Source: Streptomyces xiamenensis (lineage in GTDB: Bacteria; Actinomycetota; Actinomycetes; Streptomycetales; Streptomycetaceae). From it: a stretch of 64,000 nt of DNA. The notes beneath the pieces are model-generated. The model was not told where the DNA came from, did no database searches, and worked only from the letters and a program-made list of their open reading frames with translations. This document shows positions 9,749 to 18,546 of this stretch, piece by piece. The DNA is taken from NCBI RefSeq assembly GCF_000993785.3, contig NZ_CP009922.3, positions 2,852,001 through 2,916,000 of the forward strand. Reading direction: 5' to 3'. A program made the translations under genes and the position numbers. Position 1 is the stretch's first letter. Each line of letters begins with the position of its first letter.

Positions 9749-10891
9749 ATGAGCCACCCCCCAGTCACCGGACCCGGCGACGGAACCCGCGCCGTCCACG
9801 CCGGCCTGCCCGCCCCGCGGCCCGGCAAGCCCGCGCTGCCGGGGCCGGTCTTCGCCGCCCACTACCACCTGCCGGGCGACCCGGCCGACGCCACCTACGG
9901 CTACGGCCGCAACGCCAACCCCACCTGGACCGCCCTCGAAACCGCCCTGGCCGCGCTGGAGTCGCCCGACCAGGAGGCGCACGCCGTCGTCTTCGCCTCC
10001 GGGATGGCCGCCACCTCCGCCGTGCTGTTCACCCAGCTGCGGGCCGGCGACACCGCCGTGCTGCCCACCGACGGCTACCACGGCACCTCGGGCCTGATCC
10101 CGCGCCTGGAGGCGTTCGGCATCCGCGTCACCACCGTGCCCACCGGCGGCCCGCGGCAGTACGCGGCGCTCGACGGCGCGCGGCTGCTGTGGACCGAGTC
10201 GCCCTCCAACCCGGGCCTCGACGTGTGCGACCTCGCCGCGCTCGCGGACGCCGCCCACGCGCACGGCGCGCTGCTCGCCGTCGACAACACCCTCGCCACC
10301 CCGCTCGGTCAGCGCCCCCTGGAACTCGGCGCGGACTTCTCCATGGCCAGCGGCACCAAGGCGCTCAGCGGCCACGGCGACCTGCTGCTCGGCTACGTGG
10401 TCACCCGCGACGCACAGGCCGCCGAGGCGCTGCGCGGCTGGCGGGCCGCCATCGGCGCCATCCCCGGCCCCATGGAGACCTGGCTGGCGCACCGCAGCCT
10501 GGCCACCCTCCAGCTGCGCGTGGACCGGCAGGCGAGCAACGCGCTGGCCGTCGCCACCGCGCTGCGCGCCCGCCCCGAGGTGACGGGACTGCGCCACCCC
10601 GGGCTCCCCGACGATCCGGCGCACGCCCTCGCCACCCGCCAGATGCGGCGCTTCGGCTGCGTGGTCTCCTTCACCCTCCCCGACCGTGACACGGCCGAAC
10701 GCTTCCTCGCCGCCCTGCGCATCGTCGACAACGCCACCAGCTTCGGCGGCGTACGGTCCACCGCCGAGCGGCGGGCCCGCTGGGGCGGCGACGACGTCCC
10801 CGAGGGCTTCATCCGGCTGTCGGTGGGCATCGAGGACGCCGCGGACCTGGTGGCCGATCTGACGGCGGCCCTGGACCACGCCACCGGCTGA
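9749..10891 (+). CDS. PLP-dependent trans-sulfuration enzyme (cystathionine gamma-lyase/synthase family)
   Basis: Protein of 380 residues, the typical length of the Cys/Met metabolism PLP enzyme family. The N-terminal TRAVHAGLP motif, the YGYGRNANPTW substrate region, SGMAAT near residue 88 and the PLP-binding Lys204 in SGTKALSGHGD are all present. The C-terminal FGGVRSTAERRARWG segment binds the substrate carboxylate. The sequence alone does not separate lyase from synthase activity. ATG 9749 matches the family N-terminus. The Nudix gene follows 37 nt downstream on the same strand. Confidence 0.9.
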   Translation: MSHPPVTGPGDGTRAVHAGLPAPRPGKPALPGPVFAAHYHLPGDPADATYGYGRNANPTWTALETALAALESPDQEAHAVVFASGMAATSAVLFTQLRAGDTAVLPTDGYHGTSGLIPRLEAFGIRVTTVPTGGPRQYAALDGARLLWTESPSNPGLDVCDLAALADAAHAHGALLAVDNTLATPLGQRPLELGADFSMASGTKALSGHGDLLLGYVVTRDAQAAEALRGWRAAIGAIPGPMETWLAHRSLATLQLRVDRQASNALAVATALRARPEVTGLRHPGLPDDPAHALATRQMRRFGCVVSFTLPDRDTAERFLAALRIVDNATSFGGVRSTAERRARWGGDDVPEGFIRLSVGIEDAADLVADLTAALDHATG

Positions 10892-10928
10892 GGTTTCGTA
10901 CCGGGCGGTACGGGCGACAAGTACCCGC

Positions 10929-11426
10929 ATGACCGATGCACGGCCTGTGGTCAAACGCACCGCCCGCGCCATCCTCCTGACCGCGGACGACACCGAGCTG
11001 ATCGTGATCAAGCGCACCAAGCCGGGGCAGCCGCCGTACTGGATCACCCCGGGCGGTGGCGTCGAGTCCTCCGACGCCACCGTGCTCGACGCCCTGCACC
11101 GCGAGGTGTTCGAGGAACTCGGCGCCAAGATCACCGATGTGGTGCCCGCGTTCGTCGACACCGTTCCGCACCTGCCCGATCCGGGGAAGACCACCACGCC
11201 GGGGCTGAAGGTGCAGCACTTCTTCGTCTGCCGGCTGGCCTCCATGGACCCGGCACTGCGGCACGGACCCGAAGTGACCGATCCGTGCGGCCGGTACGAG
11301 ATCGTCCGGCTGCCGTTCACCCCGCAAGGGCTCGCCGCCGTCAACCTCGTCCCGGCGACCCTGCTGGCCTATCTCACCCGCAACATCGCCGGAATGCGGG
11401 CACTCCTCGCCCGCGACCTGGGCTGA
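10929..11426 (+). CDS. NUDIX hydrolase
   Basis: Protein of 165 residues with a Nudix fold. The Nudix box lies at about residues 40-64 (GGGVESSDATVLDALHREVFEELG). The REVFEELG half is intact, so the main metal-binding glutamates are there. The first Glu of the GX5E half appears to be Ala. Substrate cannot be inferred. The gene is convergent with the PPOX-family gene, only 13 nt apart, without a clear terminator. Confidence 0.88.
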   Translation: MTDARPVVKRTARAILLTADDTELIVIKRTKPGQPPYWITPGGGVESSDATVLDALHREVFEELGAKITDVVPAFVDTVPHLPDPGKTTTPGLKVQHFFVCRLASMDPALRHGPEVTDPCGRYEIVRLPFTPQGLAAVNLVPATLLAYLTRNIAGMRALLARDLG

Positions 11427-11439
11427 GCGGCGGGACGTC

Positions 11440-12405
11440 CTAGCCGAACCAGCCCGCGCCCGGGTCCTGCGGGGCGCGCCGCTCAGCCTCGGCCAGCGCG
11501 CGTTCGGCCGCTTCCTGCCAGTCGTGGGGGCGTGGCGGCGGGACGGGCACCGAGGGCGGCGGCAGCGGCAGTTCGGAATCCGCCGGGACGAACGGCGGCG
11601 GTACGGCGGCGGGCAGCGGCAGCGGCACAGCAGGAGGGACGGGACCGGTGGCGGGCGGCGGTACGGGTGCCGGTGGCGGTACGGGCGCGGCAGTGGCGGG
11701 CGCCGCCGGTACGGACGCCGGCGCGCCCGGCCCCGTACCCGGGTCCGCCCCGGCCCCCCTGGGCTCCGCCGCCCCGCGGGCCTCGCGCGCCTGCCGGGCG
11801 GCCCCGAAGAAATCGCCGCCCTTGCGCCGGTAGTCGTCGCTCCCCCAGGCCCGCGCCGTGCGCTTGGGCGCCTTCACCAGGTGCGGGATGTGCTTGGCGC
11901 AGTGGATGTACGCCTCCTCCACGTCCACCCGCACCCACAGCTCCGCCCGCCGCCCCGGTGCCGTGTCGCGGGGCAGTTCCGGGTGCAGCGCCCGCAGTTC
12001 GGCGTCCGGCACGATCGTGGCCCGCCCGTTGATGTGCAGCCCGATCCGCGCCCGGTCGAAGTCCATCAGCAGCATTCCGGCGTGCGGGTTCTCGGTGATG
12101 TTGCCCATCGAGGCGTGCACCCCGTTGCCCCGGTACTCCGGGTAGGCCACCGCCCGGTGGTCCAGTACGTGGATGAACCCGGCCGGCCCGGCCCGGAAGG
12201 TGCTGTCGCACTCACCGTGCCGGTCGGCGGTGGCCAGGAAGAACATCTCCGCCCTGGCCACGAACTCCCGCATCCGCTCATTGAGATGATCGAGGAGTTG
12301 CTCCTCGTAGAACCGGTCGGCCCGGTGTTCGCTGCCGAGCTGCCGCTGCAGTTCGTGCTCTCCGTCGCTGCCGGGCAGGCGCGCGCCGTCATCCCCGTGA
12401 TTCAT
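11440..12405 (-). CDS. pyridoxamine 5'-phosphate oxidase-like FMN-binding protein with Pro/Ala-rich tail
   Basis: Protein of 321 residues. The first 195 residues are a split-barrel flavin-binding domain of the PPOX type (FFLATADRHGECDSTFRAG, GNGVHASMGNI, RIGLHINGRATIVPD). The remaining 120 residues are a low-complexity Pro/Ala/Val tail that is probably disordered, ending in RAPQDPGAGWFG. It lies just downstream of the globin-reductase gene (42-nt gap) and the two may be co-transcribed, which would pair a flavoprotein with a nitric-oxide-type detoxifier. Precise reaction unknown. Confidence 0.82.
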   Translation of the reverse strand: MNHGDDGARLPGSDGEHELQRQLGSEHRADRFYEEQLLDHLNERMREFVARAEMFFLATADRHGECDSTFRAGPAGFIHVLDHRAVAYPEYRGNGVHASMGNITENPHAGMLLMDFDRARIGLHINGRATIVPDAELRALHPELPRDTAPGRRAELWVRVDVEEAYIHCAKHIPHLVKAPKRTARAWGSDDYRRKGGDFFGAARQAREARGAAEPRGAGADPGTGPGAPASVPAAPATAAPVPPPAPVPPPATGPVPPAVPLPLPAAVPPPFVPADSELPLPPPSVPVPPPRPHDWQEAAERALAEAERRAPQDPGAGWFG

Positions 12406-12447
12406 GATCGATCCGACCTTGCGTCGTGCTGGTCACTGCTGGCGTGG

Positions 12448-13647
12448 TCACGCCCCCGGGGACATCCCCGCGGCGGCCAACGTACCCGTGAAGTCGTGCC
12501 GTATCCGCCGCTCCTCGATCCCGGCGGACACCAGCGCGGCGACGCTGTGCCGGATCATCTGCGGCGGTCCCGACAGATAGCCGTCGAACTCGGGCCACGG
12601 ACCGTACTCCTTGACCGCCTCCGGCAACTGCCCGGCGAAGCCGCGGGTCGCGTACTGCGCGACGACCGGGCGCACCGACAACCAGGGGTGCCGCCGCTCC
12701 AGTTCGAGGAAGGTGTCCAGCTCGTACAGGTCGGTGTCCCGGTTGGCGCCGAAGAACACCTCCATGCGGCGCTGTCTGCCGCGCTCGGCGACGTCCTCCA
12801 CCAGTGCCTTGATCGGGGCGATGCCCGTCGAACCCCCCACGCACAGCAGCCCGCTGTCGGAGGTGTGGTCGATCGTCATGGCGCCCTCGGGCGGCCCGAG
12901 CCGGATCACGTCGCCGCACTGCGCCCGGTGCACCAGGGCCCGCGAGACCCAGCCCGCGGGCACCGCCTTCACATGGAACATCAGCAGCCCGTCGGGCCGC
13001 GGCGAGCAGGCGAAGGAGTACTGCCGCCACTCGCGCGGCCACCACGGGGTCTCCATGGCGGCGTACTGGCCGGCGCGGTACGGGTAGGGCTGGTCGGGCC
13101 GTACGGTGACCACCGCGACGTCGGAGGTGCGCGCCTCGTGGGCGACGATCTCCGCCTGCCACCAGGCGGGGGCGCGCAGTTCGTCGTCGGCGGCGGCGTC
13201 GATCATGATCTGGGAGATGGCGGTGTAGGCGCGCACCCACGCGGCCTCCGCCTCCTGGCCCCAGGTGCGCGGCGCGAACCGCTCCAGGGCCGCCATCAGG
13301 CACTCGCCGACCGCCGGGTAGTGCGTGGCCCGGGTGCCGTACTTGCGGTGGCCGCGGCCCAGTTGCATCAGGTAGTCGGTCAGGGTGACCGTGTCGTCTA
13401 TGTGTTCCGCCGCCTTGAGCAGCGCGCCGAACAGCCGGTCGCGCTGGGCGTCCATCGCGGGCGGGAACATCTGCCGCAGATAGGGGTGGTTGACGAAGAG
13501 CAGCGCGTAGAAGTACGAGGTGACCTCGTCGGCCGCCGGCTCGATCTCCGCCAGAGTGCGCCGGATCACCACAGCGTCGGGGGACGGTCGGCGCCCCTGC
13601 TGGAATCCTGCGGCGGCGGTGCCGTCCTCGGCCGGTATCGCGGTCAT
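12448..13647 (-). CDS. flavohemoprotein-like globin/FAD/NAD(P)-binding oxidoreductase
   Basis: Protein of 399 residues with the Hmp-like order of domains. An N-terminal globin spans about residues 20-140 with the likely proximal heme His in LGRGHRKYGT and the HYPAVGECLMAAL helix. A ferredoxin-reductase FAD domain follows (RQYSFACSPR), then an NAD(P) domain (GGSTGIAPIKALVED). Hmp proteins turn nitric oxide into nitrate using oxygen and NAD(P)H; the family match is good but the sequence is divergent from Hmp. ATG 13647 is chosen over an upstream GTG-type start because of the purine-rich stretch before it. Confidence 0.85.
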   Translation of the reverse strand: MTAIPAEDGTAAAGFQQGRRPSPDAVVIRRTLAEIEPAADEVTSYFYALLFVNHPYLRQMFPPAMDAQRDRLFGALLKAAEHIDDTVTLTDYLMQLGRGHRKYGTRATHYPAVGECLMAALERFAPRTWGQEAEAAWVRAYTAISQIMIDAAADDELRAPAWWQAEIVAHEARTSDVAVVTVRPDQPYPYRAGQYAAMETPWWPREWRQYSFACSPRPDGLLMFHVKAVPAGWVSRALVHRAQCGDVIRLGPPEGAMTIDHTSDSGLLCVGGSTGIAPIKALVEDVAERGRQRRMEVFFGANRDTDLYELDTFLELERRHPWLSVRPVVAQYATRGFAGQLPEAVKEYGPWPEFDGYLSGPPQMIRHSVAALVSAGIEERRIRHDFTGTLAAAGMSPGA

Positions 13648-13873
13648 CTGCTCTGCCTCGCCTCGATCAACTCCCGGTGGCACAGCGTGTCGGTGTACGC
13701 ACCGGGGCCGGGTGATGAGCCGGAAATTCCGGCTTCGAGCCCCCGAACCTCATGAACTGAGCGGCTGGCCGTCGCCCAGCAGGCGACACCGACCCTACCG
13801 TTATAGGGACGAGACACAACCCCCTTCCTGTGCCGCGATGGCCCGTCCGCAGGGATTTTCTAGACTCGGTGGC
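13648..13873. promoter_or_regulatory. divergent promoter region of the globin-reductase and GNAT genes
   Basis: A 226-nt gap between divergent starts. It includes locally AT-rich patches near 13800 (CGTTATAGGG) and 13856 (TTTTCTAGACT) that could serve as -10 elements. I did not recognise a regulator binding site. Confidence 0.4.
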
Positions 13874-14338
13874 ATGAACGTCACCATGAGATACGCGACG
13901 AGCGAGGACATTCCGGAGATCGTCGCGATGCTCGCCGACGACCCGCTGGGTGCGGCCCGCGAGAGCCCGGACGACCTCAAGCTGTACGAGGCGGCCTTCG
14001 AACGCATTGCCGCCGACCCGAATCAGCATCTGATGGTGGCCGAACCCGCGGACGCGGCGGGCCAGGTGGTCGGCACCCTGCAGCTGTCGGTCATCCACGG
14101 GCTCTCGCGCCGGGGCGCCTCACGGGCGCTGATCGAGGCGGTACGGGTGCACGCCTCGCAGCGCGGCGGCGGGCTCGGGACCGAGATGATCGGCTGGGCG
14201 GTGGCGGAGGCGCGGCGCCAGGGGTGCGCTGTGGTGCAGCTCACCTCCGACGCCACGCGGGTGGACGCGCACCGGTTCTACGAGCGGATCGGGTTCGAGG
14301 CGAGCCACCTGGGCTTCAAGATGACGCTGGGCGGCTGA
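13874..14338 (+). CDS. GNAT family N-acetyltransferase
   Basis: Protein of 154 residues, one complete GNAT domain. It begins with MRYATSEDIPEIVAML, has a core beta-strand VVGTLQLSVIHGL, the acetyl-CoA pyrophosphate-binding loop SQRGGGLGTEMI and the C-terminal HRFYERIGFEASH. The acceptor substrate is unknown. A short array of 9-bp repeats follows the stop codon. Confidence 0.9.
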   Translation: MNVTMRYATSEDIPEIVAMLADDPLGAARESPDDLKLYEAAFERIAADPNQHLMVAEPADAAGQVVGTLQLSVIHGLSRRGASRALIEAVRVHASQRGGGLGTEMIGWAVAEARRQGCAVVQLTSDATRVDAHRFYERIGFEASHLGFKMTLGG

Positions 14339-14361
14339 CCCGGCGCGCCTGCCGCCTGCGC

Positions 14362-14406
14362 CCGGACCACCCGGACCACCCGGACCACCCGGACCACCCG
14401 GACCAC
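14362..14406. repeat. 9-bp tandem repeat, five exact copies
   Basis: Five consecutive exact copies of CCGGACCAC, followed by degenerate copies to about 14416. The array lies between the ends of two convergent genes, the GNAT gene and the serine hydrolase gene. It is outside the coding sequences. Confidence 0.9.
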
Positions 14407-14441
14407 CGGGACCACCCCCATGCGGCGGGACCGGGCGTGGC

Positions 14442-15815
14442 TCACAGCCCGCCCCAGCCGCCGGGATCGGCGCCCCCGGGGGTGGGGGCGCCGGGGTCGT
14501 AGGGGGTGCGGGTGAAGATGAAGCTGCCCAGGTCGAGATGGGGTGCGGCGCCCTCGGGAACGGCGTGCAACGTCTCCCCGGCGTAATACCCCTCCAGGCC
14601 CTTCCAGCGCCGGCTGTCCCCGTCCACCGGCCGGAAGCGCGAGCCGCGCCCGCCGCCGTTCACCGGAGCGAGGGTGAGGGTGCGCCCCGCGAGCAGCCGC
14701 AGGGTGTGGGGGATGGTGCCCCAGTACCAGGTGCCGGTCAGGTCGAGCAGCCACGGCTCGGCGTCGGCGGCCGGCATCGGCCGCCAGGGGGCGGGCAGGA
14801 CCGGCTCGCGGTCGGCGACCTCCGCCAGCAGCGCGGCGGCGAGCGCGCCGGCCCCGACGCCCGAGGTGGCGTTGGCGAACGCGACGGCCACCAGGCGCTC
14901 CTCGGGGCAGGTCCACAGCCCGGCGGTGAACCCCGGCATGGAGCCCCTGTGTCCGGCCAGCACCCGGCCGTCGTCCAGGGCCAGTTGCAGGCCCAGGCCG
15001 TAGGAGGACTCCCACTGCGGGTCCTGCGGGGCGACGGCCGGGACGCGCATCTCGGCGAGGGTACCGGCGTCCAGCACCCGCTCGTCGCCCTCCAGCAGGA
15101 AGCGGCCGAAGAGGCCCAGATCGGTGACCGTGGACCACAGCTGTCCGGCCGGGGCCATCCGCCCGGTGTCGGTGAGCGGCTCCGGCTGCACGGCGTCGGC
15201 GTACGGGTGCACCGCCCAGCCGCGCGCGTACGGGGCCTGCGGCAGCGCGGTGGTGCGGGTCATGCCCAGCGGCCGGAGCACCTCCTCGCGCAGCACGTCC
15301 TCGAACGGCGCGCCGCGCAGCCGCTCCACCAGGGCGCCGAGCAGCGCGTACCCGGGGTTGGAGTAGTGGTAGAGGCGGCCCGCGGGGTGCTTGTCCGGGG
15401 TGTCGCCGAAGATGTCGGCCAGTGCGGGACGCAGGGCGCCCTCGGTCCGTTCCCACCAGGGGCCGCGCGCCTCGGCGGCGAGGCCGGCGGAGTGCGAGAG
15501 CAGCTGGGCGAGGGTGGCGTCGCCGCCGTACGGGGCGTCGGGCAGATGAGTGCGCAGCCGGTCGCCGAGGTCCAGCAGCCCTGCGTCGCGCAGCCGCAGG
15601 ACGAGGACGGCGGCGAAGGTCTTGGTGATCGACCCGATGCGGTACTGCCGGTGTGCGTCGGCGGCGCCCTCGCCGTGCGCGCCGTGCCACACCGGGGTGC
15701 CCTCCCGTACGACACCGGCGACCACCGAGGGCGCCCTGCCCCGGGCCTGGGCGGTGGCGACCCGGTGACGCAGGGCGCGGCGGGTCTCGGGCAGCAGCTG
15801 GTGATCATCAGTCAT
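14442..15815 (-). CDS. serine hydrolase of the beta-lactamase/class C family
   Basis: Protein of 457 residues. The catalytic SxxK motif is Ser62-Ile-Thr-Lys65 (RIGSITKTFAAVL), the YxN motif is in YHYSNPGYALLG and the third motif appears as HRG in LAGHRGSMPG. The first 330 residues form the penicillin-binding-like fold and the remaining 125 a C-terminal beta-rich region. No signal peptide is visible, so this is probably a cytosolic esterase or peptidase rather than a secreted beta-lactamase. The ATG at 15815 gives MTDDHQLLPETRRALR. Confidence 0.88.
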   Translation of the reverse strand: MTDDHQLLPETRRALRHRVATAQARGRAPSVVAGVVREGTPVWHGAHGEGAADAHRQYRIGSITKTFAAVLVLRLRDAGLLDLGDRLRTHLPDAPYGGDATLAQLLSHSAGLAAEARGPWWERTEGALRPALADIFGDTPDKHPAGRLYHYSNPGYALLGALVERLRGAPFEDVLREEVLRPLGMTRTTALPQAPYARGWAVHPYADAVQPEPLTDTGRMAPAGQLWSTVTDLGLFGRFLLEGDERVLDAGTLAEMRVPAVAPQDPQWESSYGLGLQLALDDGRVLAGHRGSMPGFTAGLWTCPEERLVAVAFANATSGVGAGALAAALLAEVADREPVLPAPWRPMPAADAEPWLLDLTGTWYWGTIPHTLRLLAGRTLTLAPVNGGGRGSRFRPVDGDSRRWKGLEGYYAGETLHAVPEGAAPHLDLGSFIFTRTPYDPGAPTPGGADPGGWGGL

Positions 15816-15962
15816 GGCGTCACCCTGCCACCGGCCCGGCCCGGGGAGTAGTACGCCGGACCTGCCGCGCTAAGGGGGCTCCGGGGCGGGTCGCCCCGGA
15901 GCCGGGTGCGCGACGGGAAAACCGGTCGCGGCGAACGCGTGCGGCGGGTAAGCCTGGACGGC

Positions 15963-16862
15963 GTGCCGACCTCATCACTCACGCTGCCCGTCCGCCGTCT
16001 CACCCGCGCCGATCTGCCGGCGGCCCTGGACCTGGCCGCCGACCGGTCCTGGGCCCGGGAGGCGCACAAGTGGCGGCTGCTGCTCAGCGCGGGAACGGGG
16101 TACGGGATCGACGCCCCGGCCGATGACCCGGTGGGCGGTCTGATCGGGGCGTTCGTCCTGACCCCCTACCCCGGGTACCGGTGCGTCAGCATGGTGCTGG
16201 TCGCGCGGCGCCACGAGCGGCGCGGGCTCGGGGAGCGGCTGATGCGGCACGCGATCGCCGAGTCGGGGGACGCGGTGGTCTTCCTGAGCGCGACCGACAA
16301 CGGCCGTCCGCTGTACGAGAAGCTGGGCTTCACGGCGGTGGGCGCGGTGACGACGCTCCAGGGCCCGTTCACCGGGGCGGACCCAGGCCAGGGCGACACG
16401 TTCCAGGACGACGGGCACGGCCGGGACGGGGTACGGGTCCGGCCGGCCACGGCGGCCGACATGCCGGGACTGCTGGCCCTGGACCGGCCGGTGTTCGGTA
16501 CCGACCGCACCGAACTGCTCGCCCGGCTGCCGTCGTTCGCCGACCGGCTGGCGGTGGCGCAGGCGCCGGACGGGCAGCTGACCGGTTACGCGGCCTCCTG
16601 GCCGAACGTCACCACCACGGTGATCGGCCCGGTCGTGGCGCAGGACCTCCGCACGGCGCGAGCCCTGATCTCCCACCTCGGCGCGGCGGCCACGCTGCCG
16701 CTGCGGTACGACGTGGACGACCGCCACCCCGAGCTGGCCGGCTGGCTGCGCTCCCGGGGACTGTCGGGCGACTTCCGGTGCACCCTCATGGTGCGCGGCG
16801 CCACGGACCTGCCCGGAGACATCAGCCGCCGGTTCGCACCGTACTCGGTGGCGCTGGGCTGA
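15963..16862 (+). CDS. tandem-GNAT acetyltransferase
   Basis: Protein of about 299 residues with an N-terminal GNAT domain (motif A in RRHERRGLGERLMRHAI, then YEKLGFTAVG) and a second, more divergent GNAT-like domain from about residue 160 (RPATAADMPGLLALDRPVFG). GTG 15963 (VPTSSLTLPVRRLTRAD) places the first beta-strand at the N-terminus; GTG 15906 would add 19 poorly conserved residues. The acceptor is unknown. The gene ends 180 nt before the end of the convergent MFS gene. Confidence 0.83.
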   Translation: MPTSSLTLPVRRLTRADLPAALDLAADRSWAREAHKWRLLLSAGTGYGIDAPADDPVGGLIGAFVLTPYPGYRCVSMVLVARRHERRGLGERLMRHAIAESGDAVVFLSATDNGRPLYEKLGFTAVGAVTTLQGPFTGADPGQGDTFQDDGHGRDGVRVRPATAADMPGLLALDRPVFGTDRTELLARLPSFADRLAVAQAPDGQLTGYAASWPNVTTTVIGPVVAQDLRTARALISHLGAAATLPLRYDVDDRHPELAGWLRSRGLSGDFRCTLMVRGATDLPGDISRRFAPYSVALG

Positions 16863-17042
16863 ACCGGACGACGGCGGAACGCCGTTCCAGCGTGACGGCG
16901 AGGTCCCCGCCGAAGCCGAGCGCGGTCATGGCCTTCGCCGGCAGCACCTCGGGTTCGCGCAGCGCGGCCGGCTCGCCCCGCAGCCCGGCGACCGGTGCCG
17001 GGGCCGGTGCTCCGCCGCCGGCCGGCTCCCCGACCCGGTGCG

Positions 17043-18386
17043 TCACCAGGGCCGCCACCCCGGCCTGAGCCCCGGCGCCCGGCGCCGCACCACCCCGGCC
17101 CCCGCCCCTTCCCGAGCGCCGACGCGCCGCACCTCGCGCAGCGGGGCCGAGCACAGCGTCCCCACACCCGTCGCGGCCACCGCCAGCGCACACCCGGCCA
17201 GCACCACCCCCACCGGTATCCGCTCGGCCGCCGCGCCCAGCGTCAGATGCATCAGCAGCAGCGACCCGGTCTGCACCATCGTCAAAATCGCCTGCACCCG
17301 GGAGAGATGGGACTCCGGCGCCGCCGTCAGAATCAGCGGCGCCACATGCGCCGCGAACAGCCCGTTCCCGGCCCCCACCAGCAACCCGGATGCCACCGCC
17401 ACCACCGGCGACGCCACCAGCCCCAGCACGGCGATCCCCCCGCCCGCCACCAGCAGCCCTACCCCCGCCGCGACCCCCGGCCGTTCCGCACTCCCGCGCC
17501 GCAGCACCACCAGCGACACCGCGACGATCCCCAGCGCCTGCGCACCACTCACCAGACCCACCGGCTCCGCGCCCCAGCCCCGCTCCCGCGCCAGCAGCGG
17601 CACCAGCAGCGACACCACCGGCAGCAGGAACGCCGCCGCCACCGACACCACCCCCAAAGACACCCGCAACAGCCGGTCCCGCCACACCAGCCGCAGCCCG
17701 TCCGCGATGTCCCCGAGCATCGAACCCCCGGCCCCGCGCCCGGCACCCTCCCCCGCGAACCGGCCCCGTATCCCCACCAGCACCGCCAGCATCAGCGAGA
17801 ACGTGCCCACCTGCACCAGCGCCGCCCCGCCCAGCCCCGCCCGCGACACCAGCACCCCGCCCAGCGAGCCGCCCGCGAACATCGTCAACTGCACCCCCGT
17901 CTGCCGCAGCGCCAGCGCCCGGGGCAGCACCGCCGCCCCCACCAGCCGCCGCGGCATCGACCCCGAGGCCGGCAGATAGAACGCGTCCACCACCCCCGTC
18001 AGCAGCGCGGCCGCCAGCAGCAGCCACACCGGCGACCCGAACCGCCACGCCGACAGCGCCACCCCCAGCGACACCACCACCATGGCGAGATCCCCCGCCA
18101 CCATCACCCGCCAGGCACCCGCCCGGTCCCCCAGCGCGCCCCCGACCAGCAACAGCGCGAAGCGCGGCAGATTGACGGCGGTCAGCACCGCACCGGCCAC
18201 CATCCCCCCGTGCGCCGAAGCGGCCCACCCCAGCGCGAAGAACATCACACTCGTGCCCAGCATCGACACCAGCGCACCGGCCAGCCACATCCGGTACACC
18301 CCGGGCAACCGCACGGCGGGAGCGGCACAGGCGGGATCGGCGGGATCGGTGGCACCGGGCGCGGTGGACGTCGGGGCAGCGGTCAT
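17043..18386 (-). CDS. MFS transporter
   Basis: Integral membrane protein of about 447 residues with some 11-12 hydrophobic helices and the major-facilitator features YRMWLAGALVSMLGTS at the N-terminus and GALGDRAG between helices 2 and 3. The substrate cannot be assigned. ATG 18386 (MTAAPTSTAPGA) is more likely than an upstream TTG. Two DnaA-box-like sequences lie 50-80 nt upstream. The coding DNA is very C-rich on the plus strand, but the reading frame is clean. Confidence 0.88.
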   Translation of the reverse strand: MTAAPTSTAPGATDPADPACAAPAVRLPGVYRMWLAGALVSMLGTSVMFFALGWAASAHGGMVAGAVLTAVNLPRFALLLVGGALGDRAGAWRVMVAGDLAMVVVSLGVALSAWRFGSPVWLLLAAALLTGVVDAFYLPASGSMPRRLVGAAVLPRALALRQTGVQLTMFAGGSLGGVLVSRAGLGGAALVQVGTFSLMLAVLVGIRGRFAGEGAGRGAGGSMLGDIADGLRLVWRDRLLRVSLGVVSVAAAFLLPVVSLLVPLLARERGWGAEPVGLVSGAQALGIVAVSLVVLRRGSAERPGVAAGVGLLVAGGGIAVLGLVASPVVAVASGLLVGAGNGLFAAHVAPLILTAAPESHLSRVQAILTMVQTGSLLLMHLTLGAAAERIPVGVVLAGCALAVAATGVGTLCSAPLREVRRVGAREGAGAGVVRRRAPGLRPGWRPW

Positions 18387-18437
18387 GCCCCAGACCGTAG
18401 GGCGACGCACTGACAACCCGGCCAGGCAGCCGAAAAG

Positions 18438-18468
18438 TTATCCACAGGACCCCGAATTCTGTGGACAA
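18438..18468. promoter_or_regulatory. inverted pair of DnaA boxes
   Basis: TTATCCACA (18438-18446) and, inverted, TGTGGACAA (18460-18468, the reverse complement of TTGTCCACA). Together they form an inverted repeat with 10-nt arms including the flanking G/C. Both match the actinomycete DnaA-box consensus. The pair sits between divergent MFS and VOC genes, 39 kb from oriC. Confidence 0.8.
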
Positions 18469-18546
18469 TCAGACCGGCCTGGCGCCCCGCCCGCACCCGT
18501 CCGTTTCCTTCAAGACCCCCGCCACACCCCCGCCTACGCTGCCCGC

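Noticed and set aside
14362..14416. Short direct repeats as a possible CRISPR array
   Set aside because: The units are only 9 bp and adjacent with no spacers, and no cas gene is present.
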